64,000 nt of DNA from Stichopus chloronotus. Its lineage: Eukaryota > Echinodermata > Holothuroidea > Aspidochirotida > Stichopodidae. Both the position numbers and the translations under genes were made by a program. The stretch is from assembly GCA_021234535.1 (NCBI GenBank), contig CM037830.1, forward strand, positions 14,315,116-14,379,115, given 5' to 3'. This document shows positions 54,671 to 64,000 of this stretch, piece after piece. The notes under the pieces were generated by a model. It was not told the origin of the DNA. It did no database searches and worked only from the letters and a program-made list of their open reading frames with translations. Each line of letters begins with the position of its first letter. Position 1 is the first letter of the stretch.

Positions 54671-57640
54671 AGTTTGGCCAACTGTGTAACTTGTTTGGAT
54701 TGGTCGAGAGGGGACAACGCCCACTTTGGACCTAAATTTTGTTCAGTCTGTAGTTGATTTTCATTACAGATTATACGCACACGTTATATGTATGGAGCGT
54801 GGTACAGCGACGACGTCAGCGGGCCTTGGCGGAACCAAGGGGAAAAAAGTGACGCACATAAAAAAGTACACGCACATACGTATGTGTGTTTCACAGATCG
54901 AAAAACAAAAGAAAATGATAGAAAAACGTGCGGTTTTCACAGACAAATAAAGAAAAGCACATAAATGTGTGCTTGTCACATATACTTTGCAGTGCCGCCT
55001 GTTGATGCAGAATGAACGGCTCATTTTTGTTTGAGATTTCATTGTAAATGATGGTCAATCATTGAGATACCTAAAACAAATGTTGAACAAATCAGACGTA
55101 TAGAGAATCACTTGAGAGTTATGATGATATTTGTACTTTCGAAAATGCTTTGCTGTGCTGCATGGAGATGCAGCAATCGGACAGAAAATGGGGTTTGTTT
55201 GTATTGTTTCCCAACAAACCTTGCAAAAAGGAAACTATGGGAGGCAAAACTAGGAAGAACAAACTGAAAATCAAACGGAAACAACACGAAACTCTGTGAG
55301 GTAGACCTTGGCTCACGTTAGACATCTAGCTATGACCAAATTAAAAGTCAAATACTTTGCTAAATTTGGCCTTAAAATTTAGGCACACCTGTGATTACGG
55401 CGTCGGTAAATCACGCTCCATCAAAAATATTACCAGAAGACCTTTGTTAACTTGCACACTTAAATTAGACCTAGCTGCTGTTCGTGCATAAAGTGTAATA
55501 TATACGCCAAAGTTAGGTTAACCTGTAAAACTTAACCATTGTCAAATTTACTAACTACCAACATTTAAATCGACACAGCTAGATTTAGTCAAAGGGTAGA
55601 CCTAGGCCTACTTTCTTTCATCTAAACGACTGTCTTGCAAACTTAGTGACTGCAGGTTGAGGGTAGACCTAATCTAGGCAGCATATGGTTTATACGTATG
55701 CCAACTGTTTTGTCCTAACTTTTATAGATTACGCTTGTGTAGTCATCACAACACCACACATTCACAAAAGAATCAATTAGGCTTAGTCTATGCCCAGATG
55801 GCTAGACTATATAGATGGAAACATAGGAGGCAAAATATACTTCTAGTAGTAGTACAATTAGCCTACGTCAGTGAAACAATCAAACAACCTATGGGCCATA
55901 AAAGAAATGAAATTTAAATGCATCAAAATACTAGACGTATAACGACGTGAAGTCCTTATATAGGTCTTCATCTAACGTTACACATTTCATGGTAATTAAC
56001 TAGCGTTAGCACTAACTAGTAAGTTAGAAGCACAGAGGATAACATTTACGCAGATACATGAACAACTCAAATAGGAATATGTTGAAAGGGGGATACTAGT
56101 ATACTGCACGAAACAGAACTAGCTCTTTCTATCATTTCGATCAACGCGATACTGCATGGCAAATAACAGACGTAGCCGCACACATACAGCTAGAAAACGC
56201 AGACAGGCAGTAGAAGCACAAACACGCAAAAAAAAGTCTAGGTGGGGACTACTGCTGTATAACTGCCCGAAATAGACAGTATGTTTTGCTAACGACCATG
56301 TTAAAGTAAACGATGATGGTGATGGTAAATGGCACTGTTTTGAAAAAAAAAAACGTCACATATTACATGGCAAGTTCCAAATTGGCCAACTGAGAAAAAA
56401 AATATTTGGATCGATATTAACGCAAATACACACACAGTCACTCAGGTCTAACCTGTGCCAGCGCATAAGACCACAGTGCAATGAACTAACTGCATGCAAC
56501 ACACCAATATCAACGAACATGGGCAAAACATTTTTGAACGAAAGAACCAACGTACACAATGTACAGAACTAATACAGAGGAAACAGTACTTCTATGATTT
56601 CTACTTACATACGAATACAATAAATAGGATACAATCGCAGCGGAGATACACCCAGGAATAACTATACAAAGAACAGTAAGCAAACCGTGCTATGGCATAT
56701 GCAGGGCAGTTCTATATGAAACAAGCACGTGTTTACATCATTCCCAAACAATAGGGCTAGTCCACTTATCAGACTGTACATTGAAAAACCCCCAAACAAC
56801 TTAGTGATGTCAAGACTGACCTCAGGTATTAAATTATTTTCATGAATAAAAATTCATCTAGGATGGTTTTCCCTATTGCCGAGTCCTCCTACAACTTGTG
56901 GACTGTGGTTCACTTCATTATTTATCTATCCTGGGGTCACTACTAAAGTAGCTTAATCAAAAGTGTCTCCCTTTATATTTTGGGTAGAAACATGGATCTG
57001 AAAATTGTTTATTAAAATAAAAATAAAAAAAATGTAAAATAAAATCAGAAGCAAGTTTTCTGTGCAATGAAAGGAAAGGCCATTCCAGAGAGGATGGGGT
57101 AGCAGCATGCAGGTGTCAGAAATAAGTACAGTCAGAAGTGCACACCACCCCTCTTCAAAAAGAAAACCTTAAAAAATACTGCTATATTCCAGATTAGCAA
57201 GTTATCATCGAAGTGGCAGTAAGTCAGGCACTGCATTCTTAGATTACTTTCACACCGATATGTGCACTTGTCTTCAAAATGACTTTTTTTTTCTATTTGT
57301 CAGACTTCAGTCAGTTTTACGTGCACTTGCAGTTGCACTGGCGTACTACTAGTAATTGTTCAACTTCAACTCCTACCACGACTTCACACAAACATAAATC
57401 CGTAATTCGTTAATGGAATGCCAGTCTTACATTAATCTGAGAAATAAAGTACTTTCGCTGAGTTTTTTTACGAATCAGTTATTTAATCCCACAAAGATTT
57501 GCCTGCTTTCTACGCAAGTAACGTTTACGTCCCCGCAATCCGCACACTGCAACTGCTACCACCTGGACCTATTTTGCTTACTTGTGACGTCACAAAATGC
57601 CAGTTGGCCAAACTCTCTTTATATACGGCTCTGCGTGTTA
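54671..57640. other. Intergenic, no gene recognised
   Basis: AT-rich sequence with overlapping short frames (for example 57413-57757) but no domain, splice or repeat support. A TTGTGACGTCACAA palindrome lies at about 57580-57594. Confidence 0.45.
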
Positions 57641-58905
57641 CGAAGAAGCCTGCTCTCACATGGGAGGCACCAATTGGAGTTCAATGGTCATCCGAGGTCA
57701 CCAGAAGTCAATACTGCAAATTGTGTTTACACAATATATATTAAGATTGGAATCTAGCAAACTTTTGATGCTTGGCATGATAATGTATTTCATCAAATAG
57801 AAAGATCTGTTGTTTGTGATGGGGTTCAAAGAGGTCGTCTGAGGTCACCACAGAAAAAAACTGAAAGATTTTAACATCACGATATCTCAAGAAAGGAATC
57901 ATGGGAACTTTTGATACTTAGTATGTGAATGTGTAACGTCAAGTAGAAATTTCCTTTTGGTTTTGGTGACGGTCAAAGGTCATTAGATCACCAGAGATCA
58001 AACACTGAAAAAGTTGCTAACACGATGTCTCAAGATATATAGGAATCGTGGAAAGTTTTGATACCTAGAATGTAAATGTGTTATATCGAATAGAATAACC
58101 CTATTATTTTGATGAAGGTCAAAGATCATCTGAGGTCACCAGAGGTGAAACACAGAGAAAATTGTTAAAGTCAAATTTTGCTGAAAATCAGACGGGTTCT
58201 TAAATGAAAAAGAATAATTTTCCACTGTAGGCTTTTCAAACCGCATGTCAATTTCTTATTCCTACCTCAAGATACTGTTGTTTGAAGGAAGACATCTTTG
58301 GTCAAGAAAAATTTCCAATTGCCTCAAGGTAATAAAACTGCCACGTGATAGTGGCAACTTATTACACGAGGTCTTTGAAATCGAAGCCCCCATGTCACGT
58401 TGAAATTTGACATTAGTGAAATGTAGATTGGGTGTATTGTATATTTACCTTAAAATATTGTGGAAATGAAAGTCACTTATTTTACACTAGTGTAGTGTGA
58501 TTTTTCTTTACGACTGTCAAGATTATTAAAAAAGGCAAGGCATAAGCATGTAGTTGTGCCTGGGGTAGGGTGACATCCTAAGTTCTTTATGAGTATTTCT
58601 TGAAATATTCATAACTTCCTCACTGAACATACTATTGAGGTAAGGTAAAGAGGTACCAATGATGAGAAAATTTTCCCAAATTTTATGACATATCGATTTT
58701 CTTCAGTGGTGAATTCTTTTAACACGATATCTCAAGACAGGAATCATAGAAACATTTCATACTTTGTATGTAAATGTACTGTATGAAGTAAATGAACCCT
58801 GATGTATTAAGTGGGGGTCAAACGTCCTCTGAGGTTACCAGAGGTCAAACACTGAAAAGTTTTTTAACACAATATCTCAACATACGAATCATGGAAAAAT
58901 TGTCA
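57640..58905 (+). repeat. AGGTCA monomer array, period about 146 bp, interrupted
   Basis: (A/G)ACACGAT(A/G)TCTCAAGA blocks near 57873, 58019, 58721 and 58866 give spacings of about 146 bp within each half. Each monomer also has ATACTTAG.ATGTAAATGTGT, GGTCAAAGGTCAT and TGAGGTCACCAGAGGTCAAACACTGAAAA. A 0.5-kb stretch (about 58170-58715) interrupts the array and could be a later insertion. Confidence 0.85.
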
Positions 58906-59214
58906 ATAGGCCTAGTTAGTGTGTGGATGTGTTATATCAAGAAGAACAGTGTTCCGAACATTTTTTCAGCTCAACGCTCGTATCACACTATGGCACTGTG
59001 AAGCTGCCACGCAACTTCATGTTAATAACATACCAATATTGTCTGATTGTTCTGACCATTACCACACAGAGCTTTACTGTTTCATCTATTTGAATAGTAT
59101 CACATTATACCACGTCGACCGGGCTATATATACTGAAGAAATGTATTTAATGAGAGGAGCTTGTACGACGTGGATGTAATTTCAAAGTCCTTGGGTAATC
59201 GTGTGCGTAACCAA

Positions 59215-61440
59215 AGGGGGGGGGGGGGGTGTTCGATTTGTGGGAGTATATCATCCCGTAACTGAATATTGTAAAATATAAATATAATGTGAAAAATAAT
59301 TGAAAAGTAATTGTAGTGAAAACTTGTATGTTTCTTCTATGTGTCCGGGTTGAATTTAGTATGGTATATCAGCTTTTTTTTAATGCCCCAAGCTTGTCCC
59401 TATTAAAAGTGTTTGCCACAGAAGGTAAGGTAGGTTGCAGAAGGTAACAGTACAGGATATCACATGTCATTATTGTGACTGCACAAATGATAGTAACAAA
59501 ACTAACCTTCCTGGGAGCAAAATGAGAGTACCTGGAAGTTTCACACATTTCAAGCTCTCCTCTCAAAGTGGAAGGAACTTTGCCCTTTTCTTAGTTAAGA
59601 GCAATATACATGTATCCCTTCCGCTCAGACTTTGGTGTCCTTTCGAAATTGTTTACACTTTCTTACTTTCGAACTGGTAAAAAGTTCATTATTAAAGATT
59701 TTTCATACAGTTTTCACAAGAGCTTTTTAATATAACAACAGCTGATAGGTGTTTGTAACGAATAAGATGACATGTTAACTATTTCTAGATCTTTAATTTA
59801 CCATTTCGACTAGTGTTCTACATCAGAATAATGTAAACATTATATGCATAATATTGTAATATTAATGTTGTTGTAAACAGTGCTATTAGTAACACATGTT
59901 ACCAATTATCTGCTTTAAACCAAAAAAAATATTAATTACACTGGTAAATACTAGTCATTAAAACTGCAAACACACTGGCTATTTTCTTCTTCTTTTTTTC
60001 ACACCCGCTATCGACGTAAAGGAAATGAAAAGCAGGAGTTCCTCTAGAATTTTGAACAATGACCTGAGGATACATTTCTTTTAAAAAACTTGAATGTAAT
60101 AGAAAATAGGTTTGTAGACTGACTCATATTAATGACTGACGTAAATTTTTTTTAATTTGGTAAGACTCTCCATAACGTTTCCATGGCATCACTATTCCAA
60201 ATTTGAAAAACGATCTATGTAGAACCAATGTAACGCTGGCCGGGGTCTCACTTCAGCGTTTATGTAAGTGTATAATCAGCAAGTAAAGTTCATGGTTCCG
60301 AGGAAGAAATTATACACGAGACACAGAATGAAATACCAAAACCAAAGTATGCAGTGCAAATTACTTTGATTACAGCGACGTTGACAGAGGGAATACTACC
60401 ACTCGAATGATTAAATCTTACATTAACCTGAACTCTAAACCTCTCGAACAACTGTCAATCATTTACATAAGAAACATTGATACCAAAGAAACATGCAAGA
60501 CACGCACACTTAAAATAACAAACTTGTATAGTCTTACCAGTACAGTCGTTCTTTACACACACTCGATGAGGGAAAGTTATCGCACCACTTCTTAATTTCA
60601 CTTTGTGGCTAGCCTTAACACACTCAGCTGGGAATTTCATTATTGTCATAAAGTTCAGCATTTTATTACATCGACACGTATAGAGAGGTAATATAAGAGA
60701 GATTCATAATTTGAAACGTTGGCAGTGCTGAACATTTTCAAAAAGATGCAAAAGACAATTACCATGCAATGTCTGTTGTGTAAAAGTCTGGGGACAAAAA
60801 TGGCAAACTAGGCAGTTATGGTTTATGTTTTCCATTACGCAAGTGCAAATTTCTGTGTGCTTTCTGTGTGACTTGTAAATGCTTCAGTTGAATCGCAGTT
60901 AAAACTAAAAAAGTTCAAAACCTGGAATGGGTTAATGAAGAGCTTTTTCGAACCAAGCCCGTTGCTTCAAATTAAATATAACCTACCGGTACTTAAAATG
61001 TGCTTGCTAAAATTCACCAACAAAGAAAAGGTAATTAAGAAAAATCAAGTGTTATTTTCCTTGTTCCCTCAACCAATTTATTAAGTGGGTTGGCGTTTTA
61101 ACACGAAACCGGATAGGAGGTATTTATATTGTTTCAAAGAGAAAGAACTGCTGTTAAAAACTGCAACAGATGTTCTCAGCTCATGACTTTTTTCATTTTA
61201 TAAGCCTCTGTGGATAAAGGGGAATGTTTAGTTCTTCAAATCTTTTTGTTGTATAAACACCTGAGAAATATTTGTCTCATCTCGTCGATCAAACGGCCCA
61301 CTTATATTTTATTCACTGGAAACGTCTGACAGCAAAATGCCAAAGAAAATATCAATGTATTTATTCTTTATGGTACTTAGCATTTGCAAAACTTCATCTG
61401 AAGAGCTGGTAAGTGTTTCCTTTACAAAAAATTGTCGAGA
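59215..61440 (+). repeat. Segmental duplication unit carrying the 5' end of gene C
   Basis: Second copy of the 41840-45010 unit (landmarks listed there). It begins next to a G13 run at about 59216-59229, whereas the first copy begins next to a C run at 41829. Open frames in it are not conserved between the copies. Confidence 0.85.
61337..61408 (+). CDS. Gene C exon 1: signal peptide of a third C4-like gene (partial)
   Basis: 24 codons, MPKKISMYLFFMVLSICKTS followed by SEEL, donor GTAAGT, phase 0. It is homologous to gene B exon 1 in length, sequence, phase and flanks. No second exon could be identified before the window ends at 64000. In gene B the next exon comes 1.1 kb later, and no 61-nt equivalent is obvious near 62.4-62.7 kb, where repeats and a LINE remnant lie. 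Gene C may continue past the edge or may be disrupted. Confidence 0.7.
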
Positions 61441-61874
61441 AAAAGTAGAACTGGGAATACAACTTTATCATACCTACCTTTGCGAACTATACTCTTTCAT
61501 TTTAAAGTAAAGATCAAACTAATATCTGTACAAACTAATAAAATCTGTGCATATATATGTATTTTAACGTTCTCCACTTTTTTCGTATTGCTTTTCTTCT
61601 TATTCTTTAGCCTATTGCAACTTACAAATCTCCCTTTTCATGTGTTCCTGTAACTCGGTATTTCTTTTTCTTTCGACATTTTAATTCTTATGTATTTATT
61701 TTAAGGCCTAGTGGAAGAGTGAGTTAAGGTTTACTAAATTACCTCAATGAAATAATAAGTAAAATAATGAGAATAATCTCAAGGTAAGTTAGTAGAGCAA
61801 ACCCGTAGAATATTGTAGCAAACATGAATGCAAGTATGATTACCGTACAAGCATGTCCCTGTAAGGAGGAAAAG

Positions 61875-62185
61875 GGTAAAAGAGACGTTCAGCCTTCTGG
61901 TTTAATACTGATATTCAAGAAGCAAGTCTCATATGTAGTCTTACCTATTCTATCTAAAATCCTTGAGAAACCGTCCACGAATCTGTTAATTAATGTATAC
62001 CTCACAAAGTCTAAGCCATTATGAGTTGCTGAACCAGCTTTTAGGGAAAAGCTCTTGCTAAGGTTATTGACAAGTGGATGGAAGCAATTAACAACAGGAT
62101 CTGTATTTGTCGATCTCACGGAAAGCTTTCGAGTTAGTTAATCACATTATATTGCTGAAAAAGTTATCGCTATATGGTTCCTCCA
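61875..62185 (+). mobile_element. Degenerate LINE reverse transcriptase fragment
   Basis: GLILIFKKQ, then VLPILSKILEK and LINVYLTKSKPL in one frame. Further on, KWMEAINN is in one frame and GSVFVDLTESF in another. These correspond to RT blocks around (I/L)PIFKK, LPxLSKILEK, and the region before FVDLxKAFD. Frameshifts and stops show it is inactive. It lies in what would be intron 1 of gene C. Confidence 0.75.
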
Positions 62186-62282
62186 ATGATACAATCCAAT
62201 GACTCAAGTCTTATCTATATCTTATAACATTATATAATAATTAGGTCTTATCTTACAATATGACGTGATTCTAGACATATTG

Positions 62283-62345
62283 TATACAGGGAGGAGAAAA
62301 TGTGCTCACTTGAGCGGTTAGAGTCGCCAAAAATGACACTTGAAT
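62283..62345 (+). repeat. Short dispersed repeat shared with 16185-16240
   Basis: TATACAGG.AGGAGA.A.TGT.CT.ACTTGAGCGGTTA.AGTCGCCAAAA.TGACACT occurs in both places. It could be the head of a SINE or MITE. Confidence 0.6.
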
Positions 62346-62454
62346 GGAAGCCCACCTGTCAGCACTTGTAGTATTCAACCGAAACTTGGAGGGACAGTAG
62401 TCCTTCTGTGGGGACATGGATCGGGATTACCCACTGGGGTGAGAAGGGGGTCCA

Positions 62455-63015
62455 AACGTGTGAGTGTGTGTGCAGCCGAAATTGTGTCACGATCTCCTCC
62501 TAGACCTAAAGTGATAAAACTACCATCTAAAGAAAGTAGACAATACGAGAATTTTTTTTTTTAAAGTATTGATAACTTCACCAGGTCAAAAATCACGTGA
62601 TTAAAGATCAAATCGGCAAAAATGCTCTGAAAAAAGTGTGTCACAATCTCCTCCGAGACTTTAAGTCTGATAAACTGTAAACTTAGTGGGTAGGTGCCCG
62701 GGTATAGTGTATAATGTCCGCCAGATTAATATTGCGTCACAGGTCAAAGTTCAAGCGTCACAGGTCATGAAAACAATTTTTTTTAGCATTTTCTCTATGT
62801 GTGAATAACCAAAGAGTAACTACTAGATATATATACAGTAGAGGATACAAGAATATTTTGAAAACATAGATGGCGTCACTAGGTCAAAGGTCACGTGGTT
62901 TAACGACAAAGCGGCAAAAAATCCTCTGAAAAGTGTTTCACGATCTCCTTCCAAACGATAAGTCGGATGAACTTCAAACATGGTGGGTAGGTGCCTGGGT
63001 GTGAGATGTAGTGGC
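62455..63015 (+). repeat. Composite repeat: GT head plus about 300-bp units
   Basis: GTGTGAGTGTGTGTGCAGCCGAAATTG is followed by TGTCACGATCTCCTCCTAGAC (62483), TGTCACAATCTCCTCCGAGAC (62638) and TTTCACGATCTCCTTCCAAAC (62936). Between these lie CACTAGGTCAAAGGTCACGTG and CACAGGTCAAAGTTCAAGCGTCACAGGTCA. The motif density resembles the other composite arrays, but the monomer differs. Confidence 0.7.
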
Positions 63016-63630
63016 CACACATATGTACACATAGCTAGGCGCATAACACTCGGACATGGATGTGTTCAACGCGCAAGTGTTGGGAAAATCTAGTAGTCTC
63101 GCGTGAGCGTCAAAGTCCATGGTGCCATGCAAATGGGGAAGCCCCAAAGTAATCCTTTGATTTTCTTTATTTCTCAGATCAGCGCGCCATCACTCTGAAA
63201 TGTCCTAAGAAACACGCCTCAATCATTTGCATTACTCAGTTTCTTTTTAAACCAAAACGTACTGTGAACAACTTAAGCTTGGCAAGTATAGAACACATGT
63301 AACAGTTAAAACATACTGTGTATGGGTATTACCCAAAGCATGGAAAATAGCATTCTTGTTACATATAATTGCTCAGTCAAAACATGGTTGCATGGGTTCA
63401 AATATTTAGTCACATTGTATGAAAAGCAAAGATATAATAAGTTATGTTGCACCTAGTACTAACAGAACCTACCGTATTGTATTATTTCCCCTAATGAACT
63501 ATCACGTAACTGATCGGGTGAAAAGTACATATCGTGATCAGGTACTGAACGACCAAGTTTGAACTTCATTACACATACTGCCTAGAAGGAAATCGCGACA
63601 CACTTTTCAAAGCATTTTGCCGATTAGAAA
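63016..63630. other. Intergenic or intronic, no gene recognised
   Basis: AT-rich with nothing recognisable. Confidence 0.4.
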
Positions 63631-63634
63631 TTTG

Positions 63635-64000
63635 ACCAAAAATTCTGTAAAATTCCAAAAAACCTCTGACCTGCAATATTGATGGGAGCCACAACTTCGG
63701 ACCATGGCTCACGTATCTCCCAACTTTCATCGTCATTGGTTTTGTGGTCTAGGAGGAGTTCTGGACGCCAACTTTTCGGTGTCAAATTTTTCCTTTGACC
63801 TCTGAACTTGAACTTTGACCTCAAAACACATGCAAACATGATTTTTACATAAAATCTTGTACACCGCATATATTTGAAGGTCTCATGTAAATAATCATTT
63901 TTGATTCGGAAATGCAGCAAAAATAAGCTTTTCACTAATTTGACCTTTCATCTCTGAACTTAAATTTTGACGGGAGACACAAGCCAGACTATGGGTCACC
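63635..64000 (-). repeat. TTTGACCTC-type tandem repeat, running off the window
   Basis: TGACC(T/C)GCAATATTGATGGGAGCCACAACTTCGGACCATGGCTCACG recurs near the end as TTTTGACGGGAGACACAAGCCAGACTATGGGTCACC, about 295 bp later. CCTTTGACCTCTGAACTTGAACTTTGACCTC and TTTGACCTTTCATCTCTGAACTT lie between. The 103-aa minus-strand frame over it is a by-product. Confidence 0.6.

Noticed and set aside
63624..63935. 103-aa minus-strand frame at the right edge
   Set aside because: Overlaps a TTTGACCTC tandem repeat and has no recognisable domain.

Overview
The window looks like nuclear DNA of a marine invertebrate, most likely an echinoderm and plausibly a sea cucumber. It is AT-rich, has GT-AG introns of 0.15-3.8 kb, carries no operons, and is crowded with decayed transposons, MITEs, tandem arrays and many poly(G)/poly(C) runs. 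The organism call is an inference. It rests mainly on clustered genes of the short-chain collagen C4-like family, which is expanded in several marine invertebrates.

Three members of that family lie head to tail on the + strand. Gene A (17561-26361, four exons, 290 aa) has a signal peptide, one 44-residue Gly-X-Y exon and a cysteine-rich C4-like C-terminal domain. Gene B (44866-52261, four exons, 259 aa) has the same C-terminal domain, but its collagen exon is absent. A 61-nt non-collagenous exon of the same splice phase (0 to 1) stands in its place. Gene C enters at 61337 with a signal-peptide exon nearly identical to that of B and runs off the right edge. The 5' flanks of B and C (about 41.8-45.0 kb and 59.2-61.5 kb) and the 3' ends of A and B (about 25.86-27.8 kb and 51.76-52.95 kb) align, so the cluster grew by tandem duplication.

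Between A and B lies a divergent HEXIM-like gene (31191-32283), a candidate inhibitor of the transcription elongation kinase P-TEFb. Its long first exon is best completed by a 151-bp intron and a short second exon carrying coiled-coil sequence. Its PYNT-type inhibitory motif appears altered.

The rest is mobile and repetitive DNA. It includes a 1.68-kb hAT-type element with perfect terminal inverted repeats and a perfect 8-bp target duplication (2848-4541), and a TTAA-flanked MITE family in three copies (7339, 23219, 33209). A second TTAA-type MITE family has copies near 33030, 36938 and 46302. A 415-bp palindromic Harbinger-like MITE lies at 51094-51514. Two LINE reverse-transcriptase remnants lie at about 21.95-22.71 kb (- strand) and 61.88-62.18 kb (+ strand). 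A recurring composite repeat, made of a CA/GT microsatellite joined to arrays of about 146-158-bp monomers, appears at least seven times. Many of its monomers contain AGGTCA-type direct repeats. No rRNA gene, bona fide tRNA gene or CRISPR array was seen.
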